Below are positions 1 to 9,128 of a stretch of DNA of 64,000 bases, one piece after another. Both the position numbers and the translations under genes were made by a program. Numbering within the stretch: position 1 is the first letter of the stretch; each line of letters starts with the position of its first letter. The notes under the pieces were generated by a model. It was not told the origin of the DNA and searched no databases. It was given only the letters and a program-made list of their open reading frames with translations. Source of the stretch: Pelistega sp. (lineage in GTDB: Bacteria; Pseudomonadota; Gammaproteobacteria; Burkholderiales; Burkholderiaceae_B); the NCBI GenBank assembly GCA_030538255.1, contig JAUNUI010000004.1:62001-126000 (forward strand). Direction: 5' to 3'.

Positions 1-228
1 AGCCACCCAATCTGCGCCTTGTGCCGGGAAGGCAATTAAGGGAAGGGTGACGGCGAGTAGAAGAATGATGACACCAAAGAAGGTGAATTTATCGATGCGG
101 GTATCGATTCGTGAGTCGAGCTTATGACCTTCGGCAGAAAGGTCTTCAGGACTTAAGACGGGATGTGTGCGTGTTGTGCGAGCTTGCATCGATAAAGCAT
201 CGCTTGAGGAAGGTGATGAATCAGACAA
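1..228 (-). CDS. BCCT family (betaine/choline/carnitine) transporter, N-terminal part only
   Basis: The gene runs off the left edge, so only about 76 N-terminal residues are visible. After a Ser/Asp-rich cytoplasmic segment comes RIDKFTFFGVIILLLAV, followed by a hydrophobic helix and FPAQGADWV. This resembles the first transmembrane helix and the following FP-x-x-A-x-x-W stretch of sodium- or proton-coupled BCCT carriers, which import compatible solutes such as glycine betaine. An in-frame stop lies just upstream. The best-placed start is TTG at 226-228, five bases after an AGGAG ribosome site; the next ATG (187-189) has none. Family membership rests on a short segment, so the substrate cannot be assigned. 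Confidence 0.55.
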   Translation of the reverse strand, partial: MSDSSPSSSDALSMQARTTRTHPVLSPEDLSAEGHKLDSRIDTRIDKFTFFGVIILLLAVTLPLIAFPAQGADWVA

Positions 229-763
229 GTTGGCTCCTAAATTGGTTTTTCGTGAGTGTCATGTCAGTTTTAGAGCAAAACAGCGAAGAGAGTATGACTA
301 ATTAAGTAGTGTGAAATTAGTGTGAAATAAACTGAATTAAGTTAAAACGACGGTTAATTTAAATTAAATCCCAAGGGATAATGAGGTATTTAGTATAGCA
401 TATATGTAAATCATTGAATTATAAGGGTTATTTTAAATGGATACTAGGTGGGTTCTAGTTAGAATTTATGTTTATCTGAAATTCTTGTGATTTGTACAAA
501 GACTTAATGGTGAAGCTAAAAATGTAATAGTTAAGGTAAAAATTTAATGCTAAAGATAAATATGATTAGAAGACAGGATATTAAGTATGACAAGAGGGTG
601 GAGACATTGAGTTATAAGGATTATTTTAAATTGGTGTTGAATGCTCAAAAAAGGCTTGAAATATAGAGACTTATCCTTATTTAATATGGATTATTTGGAA
701 TTCAATCAAGCTTAAAGCTCACGAATTCGGCAAGAGGTCGTTGAATAATAAGGGTTTTTAATT
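229..763. other. Long AT-rich intergenic region between two divergent genes
   Basis: No convincing gene is present. It must hold the promoters of the BCCT gene (leftward) and the oxidoreductase gene (rightward). It contains a perfect 11-bp tandem repeat (listed separately) and two similar AT-rich stretches near 419-438 and 610-631, each with TTATAAGG followed by TTATTTTAAAT. These look like old duplications. Confidence 0.5.
307..328. repeat. Perfect 11-bp tandem repeat upstream of the BCCT gene
   Basis: TAGTGTGAAAT occurs twice in immediate succession, about 80-100 bp upstream of the BCCT start. The period of one helical turn is typical of paired regulator half-sites, but chance duplication in AT-rich DNA is equally possible. 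Confidence 0.5.
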
Positions 764-1756
764 ATGGACTTTAGTAATTTAAAATTATCAGTTTTAAACT
801 TGGCGCCAGTCCGCCAAGGTTATGATAATGCACAAGCAGTACAAGCGATGACAGAATTGGCTCAGGCAGTTGAACAGATGGGCTATGAGCGTTACTGGAT
901 TGCCGAACATCATAATATTCCTGGGCTTGTAAGTTCTGCCACAAGTATCTTAATTGGACATGTACTGCAAAATACGCAGAAAATACGCGTGGGTTCTGGT
1001 GGCATTATGTTGCCCAATCATAGCCCCTTGGTTGTGGCTGAGCAATTCGGTACCTTAGCCACTATTTATCCAAATCGTGTGGATTTAGGGTTAGGGCGCG
1101 CGCCAGGGACTGACCGCATGACAGCAGCTGCTTTACGCCGCACCCATCAAGAGACGGCCTTAAGTTTCCCTGATGATGTCCAGGCCCTACAACGTTATTT
1201 AGGCGACGATAGCATGCAAGGCTATGTTAAAGCCTATCCAGGTATGGGTACCAATGTACCGATATATATTCTTGGTTCTAGTACAGAGAGTGCTTATTTA
1301 GCTGCGGCTTTAGGTCTGCCATACGCCTTTGCTGCACATTTTGCACCACGGATGTTAGAAAGTGCCGCACAGATTTATCGTCAGAATTTTAGGCCCTCAG
1401 CAGTGCTTGATAAGCCATATTTTATTTTGGCGTGTAATTTGATTAGTGCTGATACAGATGAAGAGGCTCAATGGTTATCGACTTCGCATTATCATCTGGT
1501 GTTAAGTATTGTGCGTAATTCACGATTGCCATTGATGCCACCACGTGATTTGCCCACAGATTTAAGTGAATCTGAGCGCCAAGTCGTTGAGTCTATGACG
1601 GCGTATACTTTAAAAGGCAGTAAGGCAACAATTACCGCGCAATTAGAATCTTGGCAGAATGTGCTGCATGCCGATGAGTTAATGGTGGTCAGTTATATTT
1701 ACGACCAAGAGAAACAGAAAGCGGCATATCAAACCTTAAAAGATATTTGTTGTTAA
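764..1756 (+). CDS. LLM class flavin-dependent oxidoreductase (luciferase-like monooxygenase)
   Basis: This 330-residue protein belongs to the bacterial luciferase-like TIM-barrel family that uses reduced FMN or F420. Recognisable segments are WIAEHHN (45-51), the strand-loop IRVGSGGIMLPNHSPL (74-89) with EQFGTL after it, and LGLGRAPGTD (108-117). These match the short single-domain subgroup represented by E. coli YhbW. The substrate is unknown. The ATG is preceded by an AT-rich region without a strong Shine-Dalgarno. It stands alone: the upstream gene is divergent and the downstream gene is convergent at some distance. Length is normal for the subgroup. Confidence 0.88.
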   Translation: MDFSNLKLSVLNLAPVRQGYDNAQAVQAMTELAQAVEQMGYERYWIAEHHNIPGLVSSATSILIGHVLQNTQKIRVGSGGIMLPNHSPLVVAEQFGTLATIYPNRVDLGLGRAPGTDRMTAAALRRTHQETALSFPDDVQALQRYLGDDSMQGYVKAYPGMGTNVPIYILGSSTESAYLAAALGLPYAFAAHFAPRMLESAAQIYRQNFRPSAVLDKPYFILACNLISADTDEEAQWLSTSHYHLVLSIVRNSRLPLMPPRDLPTDLSESERQVVESMTAYTLKGSKATITAQLESWQNVLHADELMVVSYIYDQEKQKAAYQTLKDICC

Positions 1757-1884
1757 GCGTGGTCACTGCAGATATTTGTAGCCGCTATAGCACGGCGAAA
1801 CTTTGCATGGCTTTGTATCTAAGCGCTGCATCTTAGTTTTGAATGTGTGCCTTGTTATTTAAGTTTATATGACGTGTAGCTGAG

Positions 1885-1941
1885 TATGAATAGATCGCGC
1901 GTCCATAAATGCAGTACGAACAGATCATGTGACTATAAATG
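1885..1941. repeat. Diverged 27-bp direct repeat in the gap after the oxidoreductase gene
   Basis: Two 27-bp copies begin at 1885 and 1915. Both start TA-T/C-GAA and contain AGATC and a terminal ATAAATG. They differ at seven positions, mostly transitions. The surrounding gap (1757-2243) has no credible gene; besides this repeat it holds only a weak hairpin. Confidence 0.5.
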
Positions 1942-1988
1942 TGATTAACGCGTGCGTTTAGTTTAAGCAATCAAAGCGTGGTTTATTA

Positions 1989-2019
1989 GGAGGCCTGGAT
2001 GTTTATTCTAGGCCTTTTG
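1989..2019. terminator. Possible weak intrinsic terminator
   Basis: An AGGCCT / AGGCCT stem (1991-1996 with 2010-2015) has a 13-nt loop and is followed by TTTT on the + strand. It lies about 230 bp beyond the oxidoreductase stop codon, so its assignment to that transcript is uncertain. Confidence 0.35.
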
Positions 2020-2243
2020 AATAATTATATAATACGCATAATGTATATTATGTTAAGTTGAGTATTTGGAGTAGATTTGAATATGACGACGCTTACCGTT
2101 AAGAGCTAAATCTTCGCTTATTTACCCTCTTAATGCTTAGGTGGATGAATTATATTTATCAAGTGCGTGAATTAACGATGATTATAAATTATGCATAAGA
2201 ATCAATGAACACTTGGAAATCTATTGCCTCGATCGATGACTTA

Positions 2244-2855
2244 TTATTCTAAGTCTGTAAACTCGTAAGCTATTAACTGTTCTATATAGCGATTGGCATT
2301 ATCTTGGCTTATGGCAAGTGCTGCCGTCTTGCTGTAGTTATTTAGGCTAAGTAAGCTATCTAAACCTACGATGAGTGCAATAAGTCGCCAAGCAATGTCT
2401 GCAATGTTCTTATTTGGATCAACTTGAATGGCACCTTGTTCCTGTCCTTCATGAATTAAATGCGTTAGTGAATCGTGCCAGCGTTGTGTGGCTAGCCCAA
2501 AGGCCACTTTGTAAGCCTCATCTTTATCCATGAGTACCAAGACTTCGTTATAAATTTTTAGGTAAGGTTTTAATGCTTCTGGATTGCCTAGGCCTAATAG
2601 CAGATAGAGTTTCTCCTGCCAGTCATCTGTTTGTGATAAGCGGTTTATATCGTTAATATGATCCATCAGACTTAAGAAAACCTCAGTTTTCAAGGCAATC
2701 AAAGATGAAAAATGATGGTGAATCTGGCCCACAGAGACTTGGGCATAAGTCGATAATTTACGTGCAGTCAGTGCTAAGATGCCCTCTTTCAATACCAATT
2801 CTTTGGCGGCATTTAGAATCATGGCGCGACGGTCTTCACGGTTTAGATAACTCAT
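2244..2855 (-). CDS. smvR: TetR family repressor, SmvR-like
   Basis: A 203-residue TetR-type regulator with an N-terminal helix-turn-helix (about residues 10-52, including LTARKLSTYAQVSVGQIHHHFSS) and an all-helical ligand domain. The opening MSYLNREDRR and the IHHHFSS recognition helix resemble enterobacterial SmvR, which represses the biocide exporter gene smvA. It is transcribed divergently from an SmvA-like MFS exporter, with two identical-class palindromes between them. The inferred role is drug- or cationic-biocide-responsive repression of that exporter and probably of itself. Orthology is from remembered sequence similarity, not an alignment. Confidence 0.82.
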   Translation of the reverse strand: MSYLNREDRRAMILNAAKELVLKEGILALTARKLSTYAQVSVGQIHHHFSSLIALKTEVFLSLMDHINDINRLSQTDDWQEKLYLLLGLGNPEALKPYLKIYNEVLVLMDKDEAYKVAFGLATQRWHDSLTHLIHEGQEQGAIQVDPNKNIADIAWRLIALIVGLDSLLSLNNYSKTAALAISQDNANRYIEQLIAYEFTDLE

Positions 2856-2918
2856 TAATGTATTCGTAGCAATTTGTACACACTCAGCATAATAATCTTT
2901 TATAAGTTTTGGAGCAAC

Positions 2919-2969
2919 TTGAACATGCGTTCAACTACCGGTAGAATACCAAATTGAACAAACGTTCAA
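2919..2969. promoter_or_regulatory. Two 16-bp palindromic operators between smvR and smvA
   Basis: Two perfect inverted repeats share the same arms: TTGAAC-ATGC-GTTCAA (2919-2934) and TTGAAC-AAAC-GTTCAA (2954-2969). Their centres are 35 bp apart. The second sits inside a wider inverted repeat, AATACCAA (2945-2952) with TTGGTATT (2975-2982), which reaches to two bases before the smvA start codon. They are most simply read as binding sites for the adjacent TetR repressor. Confidence 0.8.
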
Positions 2970-2984
2970 CTATGTTGGTATTTT

Positions 2985-4463
2985 ATGAAGTCTAGCTATT
3001 TTATTCTTTTTACTATTATTCTTATTTTCTTACCCGTCACGATTGATGCAACGATTTTACATCTTGCCGTACCCACGTTGACTCGTGAATTAAGTTTCAC
3101 CACAAACCAGATGCTTTGGGTCATTGATATTTATTCAATCGTGATGGCTAGTTTTATCTTATCCATGGGTGCTCTAGGTGATCGTATTGGTTACAAGAAG
3201 CAACTCGCTATAGGATCAATTATTTTTGGCTTAGGTTCTTTAGGAGCTGGCTTATCGACGAGTGCTGAAATGTTAATTGTGGCCAGAGCGTTTCTAGGTT
3301 TAGGTGCAGCTATGATATTGCCTGGGACGTTAGCAGCAATTCGGCAAACATTTGAAAACGTCAAACAGCGTAATATTGCTTTGGGTGTTTGGGGTGCTAC
3401 TAGTGCGGGCGGAGCGGCTTTTGGTCCACTGCTTGGCGGTTATATCTTAGAGCACTATGAATGGGGCATGATTTTCTTAATCAATATCCCTCTTGTGTTA
3501 CTTGTTTTAGTGCTTATATTCTTCTTCATGCCCAAGCAAGCTGTTCGTCGCAGTCAAACAGTGCATATTGCTCAGTCGATTATATTGGTAATGGGAATCT
3601 TGGGCTTAATCTATGCCTTGAAAGCCGCCTTTAATGGTCTGAATTTTAGTGTTGTTGCTATTTTCCTTGCAGGTGCTGTATTGCTCGGATACTTTATTCG
3701 CACGCAGCAGAAAGCGGCTAATCCAATGGTTGATCTGCGTCTATTCAGGCATCCCGTCGTGATTAGCAGTATGTTACTTACCTTATTCGCCATATTTGCT
3801 ATCGTTGGGTTTGAGTTATTGCTTTCGCAAGAGTTGCAATTCGTTAATCGGTTTTCACCATTGGAAACAGGATTTTTTATCTTGCCACTCATGCTGACCG
3901 TCAGTATTAGCGGGCCTCTAATCGGGTTCTTATCCAATCGCTTTCCTCTGCAATTTCTAACGACTTTTGGTTTGCTACTCTGCAGTCTAAGTTTTTTCTT
4001 TTTCGCACAAATTCATTTTGTCGAACAACAAGTACAAGCTTGCTTATTAATGATGATGTTGGGCTTTGGTATTGAGTTGGCCTTACTCACGTCAACCGCT
4101 GCGTTGATGTCTACTGTACCAAGCAGTAAAGCGACTGCTGCAGGAGCCATTGGTGGCATGGCTTATGAGTTAGGAACGGGTCTGGGTATTGCTTTATTTG
4201 GCTTATTATTAAGTTTCTTCTATCAACAAGTCATTGTATTGCCACCTGAGATCAGCAGTGACTTGAGTTTATCTGCCGCAAGCCGATCGATTGGTGAGGC
4301 TTTCTCCGTAGCCCAAAATTTGCCAGGTACTACTGCTGCTGCCTTACAACAAGCGGCTTCGAGTGCCTTTGTTCAAGCGCATAGCAAGGTACTATGGATG
4401 TGTGCCGGACTATACTTCATGCTTGCGCTATTCATCTCGTATATGTTGCGCAAACGTAAATAA
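2985..4463 (+). CDS. smvA: MFS multidrug exporter, DHA2 family, SmvA-like
   Basis: A 492-residue, very hydrophobic protein of the 14-helix DHA2 drug:proton antiporter family, located in the inner membrane. The first helix carries LPVTIDATILHLAVP (16-30), and the loop between helices 2 and 3 has motif A as GALGDRIGYKK (62-72). Similarity to SmvA, which exports methyl viologen and cationic biocides, runs through the N-terminal half (for example ALGVWGATSAGGAAFGPLLGG). The start codon has no visible Shine-Dalgarno because the leader is occupied by palindromic operator sequence. Regulation by the divergent TetR gene is inferred from those operators. Confidence 0.85.
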   Translation: MKSSYFILFTIILIFLPVTIDATILHLAVPTLTRELSFTTNQMLWVIDIYSIVMASFILSMGALGDRIGYKKQLAIGSIIFGLGSLGAGLSTSAEMLIVARAFLGLGAAMILPGTLAAIRQTFENVKQRNIALGVWGATSAGGAAFGPLLGGYILEHYEWGMIFLINIPLVLLVLVLIFFFMPKQAVRRSQTVHIAQSIILVMGILGLIYALKAAFNGLNFSVVAIFLAGAVLLGYFIRTQQKAANPMVDLRLFRHPVVISSMLLTLFAIFAIVGFELLLSQELQFVNRFSPLETGFFILPLMLTVSISGPLIGFLSNRFPLQFLTTFGLLLCSLSFFFFAQIHFVEQQVQACLLMMMLGFGIELALLTSTAALMSTVPSSKATAAGAIGGMAYELGTGLGIALFGLLLSFFYQQVIVLPPEISSDLSLSAASRSIGEAFSVAQNLPGTTAAALQQAASSAFVQAHSKVLWMCAGLYFMLALFISYMLRKRK

Positions 4464-4494
4464 GTAGTGGCTTGATTTTCAGCGGTCGATAGCG

Positions 4495-4577
4495 CTTAAA
4501 GCATAATGAAATACGTTGTAGATACAAAATTCATATTTTGATATACACAGAAGATTAAATTCACGTTATGCTTTAAG
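4495..4577. repeat. 12-bp perfect inverted repeat with a long loop
   Basis: CTTAAAGCATAA (4495-4506) pairs with TTATGCTTTAAG (4566-4577) across 59 nt, in the 200-bp gap between smvA and the channel gene. There is no T-run after the stem, so a terminator is not clearly supported. A bipartite binding site or an RNA stem are alternatives. Confidence 0.5.
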
Positions 4578-4663
4578 TCTTGACCTATCCACTATAGCCT
4601 TGATCGCAAGACGTGGATATACCTTCGCAAACAGCTCAGGTCTAAATAAAAGAAAACACAATA

Positions 4664-7153
4664 ATGCTCACTATGAAAATAACGCAGAATGTCTATAGTT
4701 GGTTCTTATGTAGCTTATTTATGATCACCATCGTCATCTTTGGTGGTTCACTCGCATATGCAAAGCAATTAACTGACGCTGAACTTGTCACTATCGAACA
4801 ATTGCAAGAGGAGCTTGCACAGATACCCGAGTCCAGTGTCGATAATGCTGATCTGCAAGTACAAACCGCTAAACTGGCTCAGATTCAACAGAATGCGCAA
4901 TTATTATTGGCCTCTGTCACGCAGCAAGTGATTGATTTAGAAAATAAAATCAATAGTATTAGTACGCCAGCAAGTGCTACAAGCAACACGGATGCTGATA
5001 CGGCTAATGCAAGTTCTGCGCAAGCGCCTGCTGCTGAAGCTAAGCCTGCAGCAAGCCAAGATATCGCACCAGAAGCGGCTTTTGTGGCTGAACAGCGTAG
5101 CGCTCTTCAGAAAGAACGCGACCGTCTTGATGCTACACGCAAGCAGTTAATCTTAATCATTAGCGAAGCTGAAGAGAAAAGTAAGAATCTTGTGGCCGAA
5201 CGTCGCCAACGCTTTAAAGATGAGCTTTCGCTAAAGGTTCAGAGTGTATTAAGCCCAACATTCTGGGCAAATTGGTCTTCTGCCCTGCCTTCAGACTCTA
5301 TTCGTTTTGGTAAATTTGTCACTGAAGTTGCCAGCATTGCGCAACAAGCCATATCGCCATCGAATCGTGTTCCTACATTGATTGGCGCGGCTCTCAGTTT
5401 ATTATGCTTATTTTTGCTTAAGCCTTATCTATTTAAGTCACTTAATTTTGCCTTGGTGAATATTATTCCAACGGGTCGAGCAAGGCGCTCATTCTTGGCC
5501 GCGGGTACCATTTCTATTCGGATATTTATCATAAGTTTGGCCGCTATCATACTGTATCAAGGGCTAAATTGGCATAACATCCTCAATCCTGAATTCAGTG
5601 TATACCTCTCTCGCCTATTTAAAGCGCTCGTCTTATCCGCATTTATCTATGGCGTTGGAGAGGCTATCTTATGCATTCCGCGTCCCTCTTGGCGCCTGGT
5701 ATCTTTAAGTGATGCGCAAGCACAGGTGCTCTCTAAAGCCCCTCTTATATTCGCTGTCTTAATTTTTGTTTTTCAGCTTGCCGCTGAAACAGCGACCTAC
5801 ATCGGTAGTAGTTTTATTCATGAACTTAGCGTTAAAACATGGTTTACTTTGCTGGCCTCAGTGCTTGCCATGGTGTTTTACACGCGTTTAGCCAAATGTC
5901 GTGTCAACTCAGATGAGAATCAAGAGAGGTTTCTGCCTGTTTGGCTTATGGTTCTGTATGGCATAGCCTGGTTAAGTACGATTTTGGCCATCATCTTCAC
6001 CTTACTAGGCTATGTGAGTTTTGGCTCTTTCTTGGTCAATCAGTTAATTTGGACAACGTTGATATTAGCGGCTTTCTATATCTGCTGGAAATTAGCCGAT
6101 GATGTTTATCAAGCTATTATGGGTTCGCAAGCTCGTCTCGGTAAGATGCTGATTAAGACCTATGGATTTACGGAAAATACGCTTAATCAGATTATCGTTG
6201 TGCTGGCAGCGATGACTAAACTAAGTCTAATGTATTTCTTGCTGAAAACTCTTTTATTACCATTCGGCACGAGTATAACGCAGCTCTTAATCAGCTCTAC
6301 TTATTTGAATGAGTTGCTCACCAAGAATACCTTTGCCATCACCTCCGGTGGTGTGATTAGCGCAGTTTTAGTGCTCTTTATAGGCTTTTGGCTGATTCGA
6401 CTCTTTAAGTCTTGGTTAGACAAGAATTATTTCCCAAACACCAGTTTAGAGAAAGGTGTGCAATCGAGTATCTCGACCATGTCGGGTTATGTGGGTGGCG
6501 TGGCAGTGATTGCGTTAAGTCTCGGTACCTTAGGCTTAAGTTTTGACAAAATTACCTGGGTCGCCAGTGCTCTCTCCGTAGGTATTGGTTTTGGTTTGCA
6601 ATCGATTGTACAGAACTTTATTTCAGGTCTTATTCTTTTAACAGAACGCCCGGTGAAAGTCGGCGATTGGGTGATTGTGGGTGCTGATGACGGTGATATT
6701 AAGCGAATTAATATACGCGCCACTGAAATCCAATTGGCTGATAGATCGACTCTGATTGTGCCAAACTCTGAGTTCATTACCAAGGCGGTACGCAATATGA
6801 CGCTTGATAAGAGTGAGGGCCGGGTACAAATTAAGCTCCCTCTTCCCATTAGTACCAATCCCAGAACAGTAGCAGATATGATTCTTGAGGTATTCGCTGA
6901 ACATGAGTCAGTGATTAAGGAAATGGCACCGTTTATTCGCTTAGATAGTGTGGATACAAGCAATTTAGTTTTATCGGCGACTTGTTATGTGCCAAGCCCA
7001 CGCATGGTGGGGCAAGTACGTACCGATTTATTATTTGAGATTTTAGATCGTCTACACAAAGCGAATATAAGTTTGATTAGTCCAGTGCATATCAGCCAAG
7101 TAGCTCAGCCAGCATCGAGCAGTGAGGATGATTTAAATTTATTTAAAACTTAG
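4664..7153 (+). CDS. Large MscS-family mechanosensitive channel with DUF3772-type periplasmic domain
   Basis: An 829-residue inner-membrane protein. A signal peptide ends near AYA (31-33), followed by a periplasmic coiled-coil region with an Ala/Thr-rich linker (about 100-130). The FWANWSSALPSDSIRFG segment is typical of DUF3772 proteins. About ten membrane helices follow, then the MscS core: the pore-lining helix with GIGFGLQSIVQNFISGLILL (about 640-660), then RPVKVGDWV and the beta domain ending IVPNSEFI. Channels of this class release solutes under hypo-osmotic stress. A second in-frame ATG three codons in could be the true start; neither has a strong ribosome site. It is monocistronic and converges on the permease gene. 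Confidence 0.85.
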   Translation: MLTMKITQNVYSWFLCSLFMITIVIFGGSLAYAKQLTDAELVTIEQLQEELAQIPESSVDNADLQVQTAKLAQIQQNAQLLLASVTQQVIDLENKINSISTPASATSNTDADTANASSAQAPAAEAKPAASQDIAPEAAFVAEQRSALQKERDRLDATRKQLILIISEAEEKSKNLVAERRQRFKDELSLKVQSVLSPTFWANWSSALPSDSIRFGKFVTEVASIAQQAISPSNRVPTLIGAALSLLCLFLLKPYLFKSLNFALVNIIPTGRARRSFLAAGTISIRIFIISLAAIILYQGLNWHNILNPEFSVYLSRLFKALVLSAFIYGVGEAILCIPRPSWRLVSLSDAQAQVLSKAPLIFAVLIFVFQLAAETATYIGSSFIHELSVKTWFTLLASVLAMVFYTRLAKCRVNSDENQERFLPVWLMVLYGIAWLSTILAIIFTLLGYVSFGSFLVNQLIWTTLILAAFYICWKLADDVYQAIMGSQARLGKMLIKTYGFTENTLNQIIVVLAAMTKLSLMYFLLKTLLLPFGTSITQLLISSTYLNELLTKNTFAITSGGVISAVLVLFIGFWLIRLFKSWLDKNYFPNTSLEKGVQSSISTMSGYVGGVAVIALSLGTLGLSFDKITWVASALSVGIGFGLQSIVQNFISGLILLTERPVKVGDWVIVGADDGDIKRINIRATEIQLADRSTLIVPNSEFITKAVRNMTLDKSEGRVQIKLPLPISTNPRTVADMILEVFAEHESVIKEMAPFIRLDSVDTSNLVLSATCYVPSPRMVGQVRTDLLFEILDRLHKANISLISPVHISQVAQPASSSEDDLNLFKT

Positions 7154-7230
7154 CTATTCACTAAGTTTGGGTGCGCTACTGTTGATAATACTTCGGATTT
7201 GAGATTATTTAAAATTTAGCCATTCGCCAA
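7130..7230. repeat. Diverged duplication of the channel gene's stop-codon region
   Basis: A 35-bp stretch covering the last codons and stop of the channel gene (7130-7164) recurs at 7196-7230. About 28 of 35 positions are identical and most differences are transitions. The shared core is TTATTTAAAA-Y-TTAGC-Y-ATTC. The second copy is non-coding. Confidence 0.6.
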
Positions 7231-7247
7231 ACCTATCGTTTAAAAAT

Positions 7248-7279
7248 CTAGGGCCTGATAAATATAATTCAGGCCCTAG
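7248..7279. terminator. Bidirectional intrinsic terminator
   Basis: A perfect 11-bp stem, CTAGGGCCTGA with TCAGGCCCTAG, encloses a 10-nt AT loop. An A-run on the left gives a U-rich tail for leftward transcripts. It lies between the convergent channel and permease genes and probably serves both. Confidence 0.8.
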
Positions 7280-7333
7280 TTTATAGCTACATTTCTACTA
7301 AGATCAGTGCTTGCTGATTAAAACCTATTAAGT

Positions 7334-8800
7334 TCACACGTGTTCTTGTTGACGTACCATTGCCGCGGTTCTATCCCAGTCAGCACTCATAATACGGGTA
7401 CTTTCGGCGGTGCCAAATTTGCGACGTGCTACTAAGTACATACATGCGCCAGCAAACATCCAGACACCGAAAATCGCCCATTCTTGTAAGCTTAAAGCTG
7501 AAGGACTTAAGGGCATATACATATAAATCAGACCCACACTACCTGCAGTTGCTATTGTGCCCACCCATAGTCCGTGTTTCACATAGAATGGACGTGCCAT
7601 CTGTGGTTCACGGCGACGCAGGACGAGGAAAGACAAGCAGACGCAAAAATAAGCAATAACGATAGCTAATGAGCCTGCATTCACGAACCAGAGTAAGGCT
7701 GGGCGACCTAATAAAGGGGCAAAAAAAGTACAAATACCAATTAATAGCACGGCATTATGCGGTGTCTTATATTTAGGATGTAAACGACCTAAAAACTCAG
7801 GCAACATGCGCGCATGAGCTAAAGCGTAAATGGCGCGGCTGCCACCAATAAAGAAGGCATTCCAACTTGTCACAATCCCGGCTAAACCTGCAATTACCAT
7901 AATCTTGGCTGCCCATGGGCTATCAAAAAAGACCGCTTGCATAGCTTGTGGTGTCGAGAGAATTTTAGCGTCCATGGCCTCTTGTGGCAGAGCTAGGCTG
8001 ACGCCAAAAATAATCGAGCAGTAAAAGAACATGGCGGCAAATACCGAGATGATGAGTAGTCGACCGATTGATTTAGCAGGAAGATCAATCTCTGCTGCCG
8101 TTTGTGGAATCACATCAAAGCCCACAAACATAAACGGCACCATCATCAGTACGGGTAACATACCCGCCCACATTGGTGAAAAGGGACTGTTTTCCTTAGT
8201 GACCTCATTAAAGTAAGGTACTAAATTATCGCTACTGCCATTAAATAATGCAGCAATAACGAAAGCACCGCCAACCACAACGATTAATAAAGTGACAAGA
8301 GTCTGGAAAACACTCGCATTCTGTACGCCAAAATAGTTTAAAACCACCATTAAAGCTGTACCTGCCATACCGACTAAGACCCAGGTTAAGTAGACGTCCC
8401 AGCCTGCAATATTCCAGAGCAAGACTTTCTGGTAGCCCGGTGTTAAGTTGTCCATAACAGTGGGTAGTGCTACCGCCTCGAAAGCAACAACCGAGACGTA
8501 ACCTAAGATGAGTGACCAGGCACAAATAAAGGAGGTGGAGTGGCCGAGCGCCCGAAAGGTGAATACCTGTGCCCCTCCCTCTTGTGGCATCGCTGAGGCG
8601 AGCTCTGCATAGCATAGGCCAATGAAAATGATAATCACGCTACCAATGGCCATGGCAATAATGGCGCCATAGCTTCCCGCTGAAATAATCCAATCACCGG
8701 TCAGGACAATCCATCCCCAACCGATCATTGCACCGAATGCTAAAGCCAGCACTTCCTTACTACCTAATACTTTAGCGAAACTTTGATTCTCTGTATTCAA
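7334..8800 (-). CDS. APC family amino acid permease
   Basis: A 488-residue inner-membrane carrier with about 12 helices. The helix 1 motif FGAMIGWGWI (around residue 25), the following helices and the conserved GGAQVFTFRALG segment identify the amino acid-polyamine-organocation superfamily. The start is TTG: in the coding frame TTG-AAT-ACA follows AGGAG by seven bases. The gene lies downstream of an IclR regulator and next to glutarate and 5-aminovalerate catabolic genes. It therefore probably imports lysine, 5-aminovalerate, GABA or a related amino acid; that substrate call comes from context only. Confidence 0.82.
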   Translation of the reverse strand: MNTENQSFAKVLGSKEVLALAFGAMIGWGWIVLTGDWIISAGSYGAIIAMAIGSVIIIFIGLCYAELASAMPQEGGAQVFTFRALGHSTSFICAWSLILGYVSVVAFEAVALPTVMDNLTPGYQKVLLWNIAGWDVYLTWVLVGMAGTALMVVLNYFGVQNASVFQTLVTLLIVVVGGAFVIAALFNGSSDNLVPYFNEVTKENSPFSPMWAGMLPVLMMVPFMFVGFDVIPQTAAEIDLPAKSIGRLLIISVFAAMFFYCSIIFGVSLALPQEAMDAKILSTPQAMQAVFFDSPWAAKIMVIAGLAGIVTSWNAFFIGGSRAIYALAHARMLPEFLGRLHPKYKTPHNAVLLIGICTFFAPLLGRPALLWFVNAGSLAIVIAYFCVCLSFLVLRRREPQMARPFYVKHGLWVGTIATAGSVGLIYMYMPLSPSALSLQEWAIFGVWMFAGACMYLVARRKFGTAESTRIMSADWDRTAAMVRQQEHV

Positions 8801-8992
8801 AAAATATCTCCTATATTTTTGTTAACATTATGTGTTGACCTTAATGCCTATGCTTATCTCTTCATTGTGGCAATAGTGCATAAGGGCTTTACGCGTAATA
8901 TATAAAAATCGTTTGGGTTCACTTTACATCCCAATCAATGGTGTGATTATTGTGCTTTAACACCCTCCTTCAACAAGGCGCCCTCTCCCTAA

Positions 8993-9128
8993 TTTAGGCG
9001 CTAAACTCTCAATTAAATAACTTCAATTTCTAAGCTCAGTTGCTTATTTGTTCGGCAAGCACGCAACTCTCTTCATGCTTTCTTTAAGCGCTTAACTCTC
9101 AATAAAATGACTTTGAATTTCTACGGCT
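8993..9128. repeat. Diverged duplication of the iclR stop-codon region
   Basis: The 46-bp segment holding the last ten codons and stop of the IclR gene (9083-9128) has a copy at 8993-9037, in the gap before the permease. Both contain TTTA-R-GCGCT followed by AACTCTCAAT and, further on, AATTTCTA. Two single-base indels and about six substitutions separate them. Confidence 0.6.

Noticed and set aside
6487-6963. Minus-strand open frame of 158 codons inside the MscS-like gene
   Set aside because: Antisense to the conserved MscS core; a shadow of codon bias.
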